Shown one piece after another: positions 1-9,085 of a DNA stretch of 64,000 bases. The notes under the pieces are model-generated. The model was given only the letters and a program-made list of their open reading frames with translations. It had not been told where the DNA came from and made no database searches. The stretch's first letter is position 1. Every line of letters begins with the position of its first letter. This DNA comes from Clostridia bacterium (GTDB lineage Bacteria > Bacillota > Clostridia > Christensenellales > Aristaeellaceae). The stretch spans positions 24,354 to 88,353 of the forward strand of contig JAFXVR010000047.1 in NCBI GenBank assembly GCA_017534885.1, written 5' to 3'. The translations under genes were made by a program, and so were the position numbers.

Positions 1-634
1 GCCGCCCCGGGGTGCTCAGGTGGTCGATACTGGAACGAGTGCCGCCCGGCAGGTAGGTCACCACTTCCTCATAGCGCCGGGAGATGAAATAGATGCCCAG
101 GAAGAGGAAGTTGGCGTACAGCAGGGCGTAGGGGATGCGGGTCACAAACCCCACCGAGGTGCGGGTCGCCGTGCCCGCCAGGCTGCTGACCTGCTCACTC
201 AGCCATTGCAGCGCCGAGTTGATGGTGCTCTGGATCCAGGTTGTTTCACTGGGCTGAAGGGTGTTGAACCTGCTGAGCAGGCTGTTGACCGCCCGCCGGG
301 CGTCCGCGATCCAGCCGGAAAACAGCGGTCCGGCGTCATTGATCAGCACCACCAGCTGTCCGATACCGTAGGACAGGAACCAGACCAGCAGCGCGATCGC
401 CATCAATATGAACAGCAGGGTGAACACCATGCGGATCACGCTCTGCTTGATGGGCAGTTTTTTCTCCAGCCATCGGGCCGGGCGCTGAAGCATGGCCGCC
501 ACCGGCAGCGCCACAATAAACGGCGAGAGATACCGCCAGGCCAGCGGCACCAGCACAATGATGCCCACAATCGCCACGATCCATGAAATCAGGCCATAAA
601 TCAGCCGTTCCGCGGCGCGCCGTTCGTCTGTCAC
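1..634 (-). CDS. AI-2E/YtvI-family integral membrane protein (C-terminus cut off)
   Basis: About 211 codons are visible, read from a GTG at 634; the reading frame stays open to the window edge, so the C-terminus is missing. Seen: a basic cytoplasmic start, a long hydrophobic stretch near residues 12-50, another around 75-105 and one around 170-195, with a soluble loop rich in Gln, Ser and Asn between them. This is the layout of the AI-2E transporter/PerM superfamily, which includes the sporulation membrane protein YtvI. The GTG at 634 has a G-rich ribosome site about 6 nt upstream; an in-frame GTG at 643 has none. It lies downstream of the phosphodiesterase gene on the same strand across a 103-bp gap with a GC hairpin. 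Function within the family is not certain. Confidence 0.75.
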   Translation of the reverse strand, partial: MTDERRAAERLIYGLISWIVAIVGIIVLVPLAWRYLSPFIVALPVAAMLQRPARWLEKKLPIKQSVIRMVFTLLFILMAIALLVWFLSYGIGQLVVLINDAGPLFSGWIADARRAVNSLLSRFNTLQPSETTWIQSTINSALQWLSEQVSSLAGTATRTSVGFVTRIPYALLYANFLFLGIYFISRRYEEVVTYLPGGTRSSIDHLSTPGR

Positions 635-737
635 GCGATTCACCCCCAGTGTGTACTAATGCTCTGCCCACAGGCGCTTTTGTACAGTGCGAAGAACAAT
701 TTCCGGGCAGTTTTCCGCGCCCGGACTGGCCCGCGTT

Positions 738-1220
738 TCAGTCCAGCCGCACCATCTCCACCCGTGGTTTGCCGCTGTTGATGTCGAGAATCAGCATCCG
801 GCCATCGGCGGCCGCCCCGGGGTTGAGCAGCAGTGCAGAACGCATTTCCATGCAGGGCTCGTGGGTGTGTCCGAAGAGCGCGATGGCGCAGTCCTGGCTC
901 CGGGCAGCGTCATTCAGGAGGGTCAGGGAGCTCTTCACTGCGTAGTGATGCCCATGGGTCATCAGGATACGCAGCCCGCCCAGCGTCAGCACCTGCTCCG
1001 CGGGCCAGCCGCCGAGGAAATCACAATTGCCCCGCACCGCCGCGATCAGCATGTCCGGATTGTGTCCCAGAAGCTCCGCTTCCACCGCGCCGATGTCCCC
1101 CGCGCCGTCCCCGCAGTGCAGAAATGCATCTATTTTGACGCCTCTTTCCGCGCCGCGGGCAATCAGCCGCCGCAGGTCATACCGGTCGCCATGGGAGTCG
1201 CTGACCACCAGCGCCCTCAC
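738..1220 (-). CDS. YfcE/MJ0936-family metallophosphoesterase
   Basis: A 160-residue calcineurin-like phosphodiesterase, the usual length for YfcE/YsnB-type enzymes. The metal-binding motifs are all present and in order: DSHG (residues 8-11), GDG (37-39), GNCD (64-67), HGHH (89-92) and GHTH (117-120). Known members hydrolyse phosphodiester substrates with two Mn or related ions; the natural substrate is unsettled. The start is GTG at 1220 and overlaps the stop of the rph-rdgB gene (GTGA), so translation is probably coupled to it. Last gene of the dnaE cluster before the YtvI-like gene. Confidence 0.9.
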   Translation of the reverse strand: MRALVVSDSHGDRYDLRRLIARGAERGVKIDAFLHCGDGAGDIGAVEAELLGHNPDMLIAAVRGNCDFLGGWPAEQVLTLGGLRILMTHGHHYAVKSSLTLLNDAARSQDCAIALFGHTHEPCMEMRSALLLNPGAAADGRMLILDINSGKPRVEMVRLD

Positions 1221-2530
1221 GCCAACGCCTCCAGCAGTTCGCGCATCTTCGCGCAGGCCCTAGCCCGGTGGCTCACCGCGTTTTTCTCCTCCTCGGTCAG
1301 CTCGGCGAAGGTCTTGCCCAGCGGTTCATACAGGAAGAGGGGATCATAGCCGAAGCCGCCCGTACCGCGGCGTTCCCGGAGCATCACCCCGGGGCAGATG
1401 CCCTCGGCGATCAGGGTTTCCTTGCCGGGGCGGGCCAGGGCGATGACGCTGTGGAAGGCGGCTGAACGGTCGGTCACCTTCTCCATTTTCTCCAGCAGCT
1501 TGTCATTATTGGCCTCGTCGTCCCCGTGGTGGCCGCAGTAGCGCGCGGAATACACCCCGGGCTCCCCGTTCAGGGCGTCCACCATCAGCCCGCTGTCGTC
1601 CGCGATGGTGGGCAGGCCGGTGGCGGCGCATACAGTTTCCGCCTTGATCGCCGCGTTGCCCGCAAAGGTTTCCGCCGTCTCGTCGATGTCCTGATCGAAG
1701 CCCACCGCCTGCATGGGAATCACCGTATACCAGTCTCCGAAAATCTCGCCCAGCTCCCGCAGCTTGTGCGCGTTCCCGGTGGCCGCCACCAGCGCCGGCT
1801 TGCCTTCCAGCACCGCAGCCCGGTCTCCCAGAGCCTCCCTCTGGGCCGCCATCAGCTCCCGGATGCCCGCCGCCGCCAGCCCGGTCAGGCTGTTCAGCTC
1901 ATCAGGCGTGAAAGCGCGACCTTCGCCCGTGCCCTGCAGTTCAATGTATTCCCCGGCCTCGTTCATCACCACATTCATGTCCACCTGCGCCCGGCTGTCC
2001 TCCCGGTAACACAGATCCAGACAGGGCGTGTCCTCCACAATGCCCACGGACACCGCCGCCACCTGGTGGATGATGGGTGAGTGGGCCAGCTTGCCCTCCC
2101 GCATCAGCCGGGAAACCGCGCAGGCTAAGGCGACCATCGCGCCGGTGATGGAAGCCGTGCGGGTGCCGCCGTCCGCCTCCAGCACGTCACAGTCCAGGGT
2201 GATGGTGCGCGGCCCCAGGAGCGTCATGTCCACCGCCTGGCGGATGCTCCGGCCGATCAGCCGCTGAATCTCCACGCCCCGTCCATCCTTTTGCACGCCG
2301 TCCCGCTTTTTTCGCTGACCGGTGGATGCGGGCAGCATGGCGTATTCCGCCGTCACCCAGCCCTTGCCCGAGGCCTTGCGCCAGGCCGGTAGGCTTTCTT
2401 CCACCGAGGCGGTGCAGATGACCCTTGTACCCCCGGTCTCAATCAGGCAGGAGCCCGCCGCCGTGCGCACATAATCCGCCTGAATCCTGATGTTGCGAAG
2501 CTCTCCCTGTTCCCTTCCGTCGACTCTCAT
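1217..2530 (-). CDS. rph-rdgB: Bifunctional RNase PH / RdgB (XTP/dITP pyrophosphatase) fusion
   Basis: A 437-residue two-domain protein. Residues 1-240 are RNase PH: an early DGR motif, GGTR near 33-36, GRGVEIQ near 83-89 and the phosphate-site DGGTRT around 120-125; this enzyme trims tRNA 3' ends using phosphate. Residues 246-437 are RdgB/HAM1: ATGN (250-253), DDSGL (311-315), GGFGYDP (391-397) and SHR (420-422); this enzyme hydrolyses dITP and XTP to keep damaged purines out of DNA and RNA. Both catalytic sets look intact. Start: ATG at 2530 with AAGGA 7 nt upstream; an in-frame TTG 24 nt further up has no ribosome site. It follows the HAD gene by 27 nt. Such fusions occur in several Clostridia. 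Confidence 0.93.
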   Translation of the reverse strand: MRVDGREQGELRNIRIQADYVRTAAGSCLIETGGTRVICTASVEESLPAWRKASGKGWVTAEYAMLPASTGQRKKRDGVQKDGRGVEIQRLIGRSIRQAVDMTLLGPRTITLDCDVLEADGGTRTASITGAMVALACAVSRLMREGKLAHSPIIHQVAAVSVGIVEDTPCLDLCYREDSRAQVDMNVVMNEAGEYIELQGTGEGRAFTPDELNSLTGLAAAGIRELMAAQREALGDRAAVLEGKPALVAATGNAHKLRELGEIFGDWYTVIPMQAVGFDQDIDETAETFAGNAAIKAETVCAATGLPTIADDSGLMVDALNGEPGVYSARYCGHHGDDEANNDKLLEKMEKVTDRSAAFHSVIALARPGKETLIAEGICPGVMLRERRGTGGFGYDPLFLYEPLGKTFAELTEEEKNAVSHRARACAKMRELLEALA

Positions 2531-2557
2531 GCCGTATTCCTTTCTGTTACTCAAATA

Positions 2558-3196
2558 TCACAATGCGCCGTTTTCCGTCCACGCCATCAGCAGCGCCAGC
2601 AGACTGTCCACATCATCCACAATCCGGTCAGCGCCGGCGAACTCCTCCTCTGTGCCGTAGCCGTAGCGCACCGCGACAGCCGGCAGACGGTTTTCCAGCG
2701 CCGCCTGTATGTCCCCAGCCCGGTCGCCCACCAGGATCGCCCGCTCAGGCCGCACCTTTCCGAGCATTTCCCCCAGCAGCTGACCTTTCGTCAGCTCCGG
2801 CCGACCGGCCTCAATGCTGTCAAACACGCCCTCCAGCCCGCTGACTTTCACCGAACAGAGGATGTAATCCAGCAGGCCATTGGAAACGATATGCAGGGAA
2901 GCCCTGTCCTTCAGCTTCAGCAGGCCCTCGCGGATGCCGTCAAAGAGCGTCAGCTTTACTGGTATCAGCCGCAGCTGCGCGTCATGCCGGGCCTGGAGAT
3001 ACTGCTCGGCCCGCTGACCTTCAAGGTCAAAAAAGTGCACGGACTCTGCGGGAGTGGGGCCGTTGCAGGCCCGGAGCTCCGCCTCCGTCACCGGCGGGTG
3101 CTCCACCGCCCGCAGCGCTTCCGCCACCTCAGCCAGGCAGAGCTCCATGCTGTCGGCGATCGTCCCATCCCAGTCAAAGAAGATGGTCAGTTTCAT
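2558..3196 (-). CDS. HAD-superfamily hydrolase, phosphoglycolate-phosphatase-like
   Basis: A 212-residue HAD subfamily IA phosphatase. Motif I DWDGT has nucleophile Asp8 and acid/base Asp10; motif II Ser is at 105; the motif III Lys is probably in TKGQ near 137; motif IV is GDRAGD (Asp158, Asp162). A helical cap lies between motifs I and II, as in Gph/PpaX-type enzymes. The substrate cannot be read from sequence. Next to a polymerase and an NTP house-cleaning enzyme, a role in removing phosphoglycolate or damaged nucleotides is plausible, but that is inference. The ATG at 3196 overlaps the dnaE stop (ATGA), so it is translationally coupled. Confidence 0.85.
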   Translation of the reverse strand: MKLTIFFDWDGTIADSMELCLAEVAEALRAVEHPPVTEAELRACNGPTPAESVHFFDLEGQRAEQYLQARHDAQLRLIPVKLTLFDGIREGLLKLKDRASLHIVSNGLLDYILCSVKVSGLEGVFDSIEAGRPELTKGQLLGEMLGKVRPERAILVGDRAGDIQAALENRLPAVAVRYGYGTEEEFAGADRIVDDVDSLLALLMAWTENGAL

Positions 3197-6100
3197 GCCC
3201 GTTTTCGCTCCTTCAGCACCACATTTTCCGCGCCGAACTGCGCTTTCAGCCGCTCCAGCGCCGCGCCGCCCAGGTCACACCACTGCAGGTGCGGCACCAG
3301 CAGCGTCAGCTTTTCCTCCGGAATATGCGCGTACACCGGCGCTGAACCCGGGAAGAAAGACAGTACCGCCGTCAGCTCGTTCAGCCGCTCCCGGCCCAGC
3401 CGGATGTACAGCGCCCGTCCCGCCTGACCCGCCAGCTCCTGATCGGTCGGCGGCTCCGGCAGCGGCGCGCCCGGCGGTGGCGGCGGCACAGGCTCAAAGC
3501 CCGACGGAGCGACATCAGGCTGCACAGGCGGCAGGCTATCCGGCAACTCCACCGGTTCCGGGGGAGGCAGAGGCGCTTCAGGGGGCACTTCAGTCAGCGC
3601 TTCCTCGGGCTTCCACTGGTCAATGGGCGTGATGCTGTCCACCAGCAGCTTAGGGCTTTCCTCCTCGCGGATGGACAGTTTTCCGGCCATCACCACCACA
3701 TCGTCCGCCTGGTACAGGCCCTGATACCGCTCGAACACCTTGGGGAAGACCAGGCACTCGATCTGGCCGGTCAGGTCTTCCAGGGTCATGAAGCCCATGA
3801 AGGCGCCCTTCTTGGTGGCCTTGCCCTTGACCTCCGTCAGGATGCCGCCGATCTCCACAAAACGCCCATCCAGGGACATCCCCTGATCCGCGCTCTCCTC
3901 CAGGCCTTCCAGCTCCGCGGTGGTGAAGCGCAGCTTGCTCAGGGTTTCCCGGTAATCGTCCAGCGGATGTCCTGTAATATACACACCTGTGGTCTGTTTT
4001 TCCATGGCCAGCCGCGTCCGGGTGTCGAAATCCCGCACATCCGGCAGACTGTGGTTCATCTCCAGCGCGGGTTCATCCCCGCCCATGGTCAGGTCAAACA
4101 GGGAGAGCTGGCCGTCCACCGCGCGCTTCCTGCGGCTGGCGGCGGCATCCATCTCCTGCTCATACACCTGCAGCAGCTGGGCCCGGCCCGCGCCGGTCTG
4201 GTCAAAGGCGCCGGCGCGGATCATGCTTTCCACCACGCGCTTGTTGCACACGCTTGGGTCGATGCGCCCGCAGAAATCGAAAATGCTTCGGAAGGGCTGA
4301 TCCCCGCGCACGTCCACAATGTGCTCCACTGCCGCCTGTCCCGCGCCCTTCAGCGCGCCAAGGCCGAAGACAATGGCTAATTTTCCGTCCTTTTTGGTGA
4401 CGGAGAATTTCCAGGAGGAGCGGTTGACGTCCGGCGGCAGCACTTCGATGCCCTGGCCCCGGCACCACTGGATGTAGGCCGCCACCTTGCCCGTGTTGCC
4501 GTACACGGAGTTGATCAGTGCGGCCATGTACTCCACGGGGTAATGGCATTTGAGCCAGCCGGTCTGGGCGGCCACCACGGCATAGGCGGCGGCGTGGCTC
4601 TTGTTGAAGGCGTAGGAGGCGAAGGAAATCATCTCGTCATAGATCTTGTCGGCGATATCCTCCGGCACGCCGTTGCGCACACAGCCGGGAATCAGCACGT
4701 TTCCGTCCTTGTCCAGCTGCCCGTGAACGAAGTTTTCGCGCTCCTCCTGCATTACTTTGTGTTTTTTCTTGGCCATCGCCCGGCGCACCAGGTCGGAGCG
4801 GCCCATGCTGTACCCCGCCAGGTCGCGCACAATCTGCATCACCTGCTCCTGGTAGACCATGCAGCCGTAGGTCACCTCGAGAATCGGCCGGAGCTTCTCG
4901 GTCTCGTAATGCACCGAGGCCGGGTTCTGCTTGCCCTCGATATACCTGGGAATGGACTCCATGGGGCCGGGGCGGTACAGGCTGATGGCGGCGATGATGT
5001 CCTCGAAGCAGCCCGGCTTCATCTGGGTGAGAAAACTGCGCATTCCGCTGCCTTCCAGCTGAAACACGCCGTCCGTTTCACCCACGGAGATCATCGAATA
5101 GATCGCCGGATCGTCCAGGGGGATGTCCTCGGCCTTCATGTTCACGCCCTCCGCCTCGCGGATCATGTCCAGCGCGTCCCGGATGACCGTCAGCGTGCGC
5201 AGGCCGAGGAAGTCCATCTTCAGCAGACCCAGGTGTTCGATGGTATCCTTGCCGAACTGGGTGGTGATGACCTCGTCATTGCGCTGCAGCGGCACATACT
5301 CGATGACCGGCCGGCCGGTGATCAGCACGCCCGCCGCGTGGGTGGAAGCGTTTCTCGGCATGCCTTCCAATATAAAGCCCATGTCGATCAGCCGCCTGAC
5401 GTCTTCCTCCTCCTCGTACATCCGGTGAAGCTGTGGGCTGATTTCCAGCGCGCGCTTCAGCGTCATGCCCAGCTCAAAGGGTACGGCCTTGGCCACCTGA
5501 TCCGTCTCCTGATAGCTCAGGCCCAGCACGCGGCCGACATCCCGCACAACGCCCCGGGCCGCCATGGTGCCGAAGGTGATGATCTGGCTGACGTGATCCG
5601 CGCCATACTTCTCCGTCACATAGTCAATGACCTCCTGACGGCGCTCGTAGCAGAAGTCCACGTCGATATCCGGCATGGAAATTCGCTCCGGGTTCAGGAA
5701 GCGCTCGAACAGCAGCTGATATTTCAGCGGATCCAGCAGGGTGATGCCTAAGCTGTAGGCCACAATCGAGCCGGCCGCCGAGCCGCGCCCCGGGCCTACC
5801 ATGATGCCGTGCTCCCTTGCATAGTGGATGAAGTCCCACACGATCAGGAAGTAGTCCACAAAGCCCATGCCGGTGATGGTGTCCAGCTCGTATTTCAGCC
5901 GGGCATAGGGTTCGTCGCCCTCCTGCGCCTCGGGATACAGTCTTTTGACGCCCTCCCGACACAGGCGCGTCAGCAGGTCCAGCGCGGTCTCCCCCTCCGG
6001 CACCGGGTATCTGGGAATCTTCCGCTCGCCGAACTCAAAGGTGACGTTGCAGCGCTCCGCGATCTCGTGGCTGCGATCCACCGCGTCCGGCACAGCCGCG

Positions 6101-6849
6101 AAGAGCTGGCGCATCTCCTCCTCGCTCTTGACGTACAGCTGCCGCGTGTCGTGCTTCATATGCGTCGGATCAGCCAGCGTTTTGCCTGTCTGGATGCACA
6201 TCAGCACTTCCTGGGCGTCAGCGTCCGCTTCCTCCAGGTAGTGGCAGTCGTTGGTGGCCACCAGCGGCACATTCATCTCCCGGGCGATCGAAATCAGCCG
6301 CGGCAGCACCATTTTCTCCTCGCGGATGCCGTGATCCATGATCTCGATAAAGAAGTGATCCTCGCCGAAGATCTCCTGCATCTGCCGGATGTAGGCGGCC
6401 GCTGCGTCGTACTGGCCGTCCAGCAGCAGCTTGGGCAGGTCGCCGGACAGGCACGCGCTCAGGCAGATCAGGCCCTCGTGGTGTTCCCGCAGCATCTGGT
6501 AATCCATCCGCGGCCTGTAGTGAAAGCCGTTCAGGAAGGCCTCCGAGTCCAGCCACATCAGGTTCTGGTAGCCTGTGTTGTTCTCACACAGCAGAATCAG
6601 ATGGCTCATCTCCCGTGCCGTCCTGTCCAGATGATCCTTGCACACATAGGCCTCGCACCCGATGATCGGCTTCAGCCCGGCGTCTTTCATCGCCTGGTAA
6701 AAGTCAATCACCCCGTACAGTACCCCGTGATCCGTGATCGCGCACGAATCCATCCCCAGCGCCTTCAGTTTCTCTACCAGCCTGGGAATCCGGCATGCGC
6801 CGTCCAGCAAACTGTACTCCGTGTGCAGATGCAGGTGCGTAAAGGGCAT
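3193..6849 (-). CDS. dnaE: DNA polymerase III alpha subunit, DnaE type
   Basis: A 1218-residue C-family replicative polymerase. An N-terminal PHP domain starts with HLHLHTEYS (residues 5-13). The catalytic palm motif PDIDVDF lies near 392-398 and the third Asp is probably in KMDFLGL near 545. The tail holds a helix-hairpin-helix region, an OB fold near 990-1075 (start IGGILTEVKG) and a Pro-rich linker near 1085-1135 that leads to a small terminal domain ending in basic residues. It extends DNA during replication; in Gram-positives that also carry PolC it is a short-range polymerase. No clear Shine-Dalgarno precedes the ATG, and a strong palindrome ends about 25 bp upstream of the start. The gene heads the dnaE-HAD-rph/rdgB-yfcE cluster. 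Confidence 0.97.
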   Translation of the reverse strand: MPFTHLHLHTEYSLLDGACRIPRLVEKLKALGMDSCAITDHGVLYGVIDFYQAMKDAGLKPIIGCEAYVCKDHLDRTAREMSHLILLCENNTGYQNLMWLDSEAFLNGFHYRPRMDYQMLREHHEGLICLSACLSGDLPKLLLDGQYDAAAAYIRQMQEIFGEDHFFIEIMDHGIREEKMVLPRLISIAREMNVPLVATNDCHYLEEADADAQEVLMCIQTGKTLADPTHMKHDTRQLYVKSEEEMRQLFAAVPDAVDRSHEIAERCNVTFEFGERKIPRYPVPEGETALDLLTRLCREGVKRLYPEAQEGDEPYARLKYELDTITGMGFVDYFLIVWDFIHYAREHGIMVGPGRGSAAGSIVAYSLGITLLDPLKYQLLFERFLNPERISMPDIDVDFCYERRQEVIDYVTEKYGADHVSQIITFGTMAARGVVRDVGRVLGLSYQETDQVAKAVPFELGMTLKRALEISPQLHRMYEEEEDVRRLIDMGFILEGMPRNASTHAAGVLITGRPVIEYVPLQRNDEVITTQFGKDTIEHLGLLKMDFLGLRTLTVIRDALDMIREAEGVNMKAEDIPLDDPAIYSMISVGETDGVFQLEGSGMRSFLTQMKPGCFEDIIAAISLYRPGPMESIPRYIEGKQNPASVHYETEKLRPILEVTYGCMVYQEQVMQIVRDLAGYSMGRSDLVRRAMAKKKHKVMQEERENFVHGQLDKDGNVLIPGCVRNGVPEDIADKIYDEMISFASYAFNKSHAAAYAVVAAQTGWLKCHYPVEYMAALINSVYGNTGKVAAYIQWCRGQGIEVLPPDVNRSSWKFSVTKKDGKLAIVFGLGALKGAGQAAVEHIVDVRGDQPFRSIFDFCGRIDPSVCNKRVVESMIRAGAFDQTGAGRAQLLQVYEQEMDAAASRRKRAVDGQLSLFDLTMGGDEPALEMNHSLPDVRDFDTRTRLAMEKQTTGVYITGHPLDDYRETLSKLRFTTAELEGLEESADQGMSLDGRFVEIGGILTEVKGKATKKGAFMGFMTLEDLTGQIECLVFPKVFERYQGLYQADDVVVMAGKLSIREEESPKLLVDSITPIDQWKPEEALTEVPPEAPLPPPEPVELPDSLPPVQPDVAPSGFEPVPPPPPGAPLPEPPTDQELAGQAGRALYIRLGRERLNELTAVLSFFPGSAPVYAHIPEEKLTLLVPHLQWCDLGGAALERLKAQFGAENVVLKERKRA

Positions 6850-6874
6850 GATCGCTGTTTGGGGGCGGCGCTGA

Positions 6875-6953
6875 GGGGAGAGGGGAAACCTTTTTGAAAA
6901 AAGGTTTCCCCTCTCCCCCCAGACCCCCTACTCCTCTTCCAAAAACTTTTGCC
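6875..6953. repeat. Dispersed palindromic repeat, copy A (21-bp perfect stem)
   Basis: Seen: arms 6875-6895 and 6898-6918 form a perfect 21-bp inverted repeat with an almost absent loop. A G-rich (minus strand) tail with core GGGGGTCTGGGGG and an A/T-rich end follow to about 6953. The same architecture and core recur in opposite orientation at 11832-11911. It fills most of the 184-bp gap between the pectin operon and dnaE, where the hairpin could end pectin-operon transcripts. The rest of the gap (6954-7033) holds no recognisable gene. Confidence 0.8.
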
Positions 6954-7033
6954 GATGGGGTCGGGGCTGGGGTGGGGGCTTGCTGGTGGATTTCAGGCTG
7001 TTATCCTTTAATGCTTGGGGTTTTCTTCTTCCC

Positions 7034-8032
7034 TTACTTGATGATTTCTCTTTTTCCGTAGATTTGTTCCATCAGTTCGGCTGTCTTCAGTGCGTCCTCG
7101 GGCGTGATCCAGGGCTCGGCTCCCCTTGACACGCGCTCGTAAAAATCCGGGATCAGCTGGCCATGGCCCGCTCCCCACACCTGCTTGCCCACGCAGCGGC
7201 TTTCAGGCGTCAGCGTCTCCAGCCTTGCTTCGCCGCTGGCCCGATCCTCCACCAGCAGCTTGTCCCCGATCATGATGAGCCGCAGCTTCTCGCATTCCAG
7301 CCAGACCTCCACCGGCACGCTGGCAGCTGAGCAGTTGCTGGCGTAAATCAGGAAGCGCGCGCCGTCTGCCCTGGTCAGCAGGATGTCAGCGGTGTCCTCG
7401 CACTCTATGACCTCCCCCAGGCGCTTGGCGGACAGGGTACTCTTCACTTCCGCGAAGTCCCCGCAGAGCCAGCGAAGCAAGTCCACCGTGTGGATGGCTT
7501 GGTTGATCATCAGCGCGCCGCCCTCGGTCTCCCACTTGCCGCGCCACTCGCCGGTGGCGTAATAGGCCGCGTCCCGGTTCCAGGTCATCACAGCCCTTCC
7601 GCTCAGCAGCGCCCCGGCCTCGCCGCTTTCCAGCAGTTCCTTCAGCCGCAGGGACACCGCGTTGTACCGGTTCTGAAAGCAGATGGTCAGCCGTTTTCCC
7701 GTCCTGCGGGCGGTCTCCGCCATTCTCCGGGCGTCAACAGCGTGGATGGCCATTGGCTTTTCGCAAACCACATGCTTGCCCTGCTCCATGGCTTCAATGG
7801 CCATTTCCGCGTGCAGATAATGGGGTGTGCAGATGTGCACCGCGTCGATGTCCTCCCGCCGGATCATCTCCCGCCAGTTCGTCATCCTTTCGATGCCCGG
7901 GCCTGAAAAGCGCTCCATCCTCTCGGGCACGATATCGCACACACAGCGGAGCTCCGCGTTGGGTGTGTCGTCAATCACGTGCTTGTGGACTCCTGAGATG
8001 CCGCCGCAGCCGATTAAACCTACTCTGAACAT
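7034..8032 (-). CDS. Gfo/Idh/MocA-family NAD(P)-dependent oxidoreductase
   Basis: A 332-residue sugar/uronate dehydrogenase of the Gfo/Idh/MocA family. The N-terminal Rossmann fold opens with GLIGCGGISG (residues 5-14); the family's EKP motif with its catalytic or cofactor-contacting Lys is at 91-93; the C-terminal alpha/beta domain carries an IHTVDLLRWL segment like the conserved HxxDxxRW helix. Start: ATG at 8032 preceded by AGAGGA; longer in-frame versions begin in non-coding leader. Last gene of the pectin operon, 231 bp below the TIM-barrel gene; that gap contains an inverted repeat and may hold its own promoter. The substrate is not predictable, but a uronate or its deoxy-keto derivative fits the context. 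Confidence 0.88.
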   Translation of the reverse strand: MFRVGLIGCGGISGVHKHVIDDTPNAELRCVCDIVPERMERFSGPGIERMTNWREMIRREDIDAVHICTPHYLHAEMAIEAMEQGKHVVCEKPMAIHAVDARRMAETARRTGKRLTICFQNRYNAVSLRLKELLESGEAGALLSGRAVMTWNRDAAYYATGEWRGKWETEGGALMINQAIHTVDLLRWLCGDFAEVKSTLSAKRLGEVIECEDTADILLTRADGARFLIYASNCSAASVPVEVWLECEKLRLIMIGDKLLVEDRASGEARLETLTPESRCVGKQVWGAGHGQLIPDFYERVSRGAEPWITPEDALKTAELMEQIYGKREIIK

Positions 8033-8156
8033 ATTCCTCTCCGGGGAAGGCCGGGACTCTTCTGACGGAAGCAGCTCCTCTCCATCCCCGGCTCCCTCTT
8101 CCTTTTCCCTTTGATTCAGTGATATCGCTCGTCGCGAAATTGCATGAACAGCTGCA

Positions 8157-8229
8157 TACGGAATTTGGTCTGTCAGGCAATGCCCTGTTCGCATCTTGAA
8201 TTCCGTACCAAATCATTGCTGTACAGACC
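8157..8229 (-). promoter_or_regulatory. Inverted repeats upstream of the Gfo/Idh/MocA gene
   Basis: Seen: TACGGAATT at 8157-8165 and its exact complement AATTCCGTA at 8199-8207; flanking GGTCTG (8167-8172) and CAGACC (8224-8229) form a second, outer pair. They sit in a 231-bp leader on the template side of the dehydrogenase gene. A weak minus-strand promoter (TTGCCT, 16-bp spacer, TATGCA) overlaps the first arm. Operator function is inference; it could equally be an RNA structure. Confidence 0.35.
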
Positions 8230-8263
8230 GTGTTCTGTTTGTGAAATGCATCAATTCCTGCGT

Positions 8264-9028
8264 TTATGCCTCATCCCAGAGGCGCTTCAGCAGAGGCACG
8301 GCAATGCTCCCGTCTCTGAGCAGGTCGTCCGTGCCGCCCTCAATACTGATATTCCCCGCGTAGCCCGTCCGCTTCATCGCCCGGAACATGACCGTGAAAC
8401 CCGGCTCCGCCTCGACGGGCACCCGCCGGGTCTCCGCGGTGGCGATATGGGCGTGGGCAATCCCGCCGACCCGCTCAATGTCCTCATGGGGCTGGTTCTC
8501 AGCGGCCACGTGGAAGTAGTCCGCCAGCAGCCTGACCGCCTGATGCCCGACCGCCGCGCAGAGAGCCGCGCCTTCCGCCACCGAGTTGACCATGTTGGTC
8601 TCCCGCCGGTTCAGCGGCTCCACCGCGACGGTGATTCCCCGCTGCGCCGCGATGTCGCCGATCAGCGCCGTCACCGCCATCAGCCGCCGGAAAGCCTCGC
8701 TATAAGGCAGATCCTCGGGCCTCCTCCGGGCCGCTCCCGAGCCGAAAACCACGGTCTTGCCGCCCAGCAGCGCCACCCGGTCCAGCGCCGGGTTCAGGTA
8801 CGCGCTGACGGTCTCCGCCGCGCTTTCGTCCATCAGGCGGATATCGCCCGGAAACAGGCAGTTGAAGCTCGGGGTGGGCAGGGGCGCGTCCGCGTGAGCC
8901 TTGCTCAGCTCCGCAAAATCTGCCTCGCTCAGGCCTGCCACCCTTGTGGCGTTCAGCTCCAGATAGTCAAAGCCCGCCCGGGCCGCTTCCTCCATCCTGT
9001 CAAATCCGCCGCAGCAACCGATCTTCAT
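8264..9028 (-). CDS. Xylose-isomerase-like TIM barrel (sugar phosphate isomerase/epimerase) protein
   Basis: A 254-residue AP-endonuclease-2/xylose-isomerase-like TIM barrel. Seen: N-terminal MKIGCCGGFDR; alternating hydrophobic strands; acidic and His metal-ligand candidates in VAVEPLNRRET, LADYFHVA and a late SIEGGTD segment, in the order expected for this fold (Glu, Asp-His, Glu). Relatives are sugar or uronate isomerases and epimerases using a divalent metal. Start chosen at 9028 (AAAGGGG upstream); an ATG at 9085 abuts the previous stop and adds 19 unconserved-looking residues. It lies between the DUF4867 and Gfo/Idh/MocA genes, so it probably handles a uronate intermediate. Confidence 0.82.
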   Translation of the reverse strand: MKIGCCGGFDRMEEAARAGFDYLELNATRVAGLSEADFAELSKAHADAPLPTPSFNCLFPGDIRLMDESAAETVSAYLNPALDRVALLGGKTVVFGSGAARRRPEDLPYSEAFRRLMAVTALIGDIAAQRGITVAVEPLNRRETNMVNSVAEGAALCAAVGHQAVRLLADYFHVAAENQPHEDIERVGGIAHAHIATAETRRVPVEAEPGFTVMFRAMKRTGYAGNISIEGGTDDLLRDGSIAVPLLKRLWDEA

Positions 9029-9085
9029 ATGTACCCCTTTATCAAGTTTGGGGAGAACGGACAGCCCGTCCTCCCCGCGCTTCAT

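Noticed and set aside
336..671. 111-codon open frame on the minus strand
   Set aside because: Arg/Gly/His-rich out-of-frame reading of the AI-2E/YtvI-like membrane protein gene.
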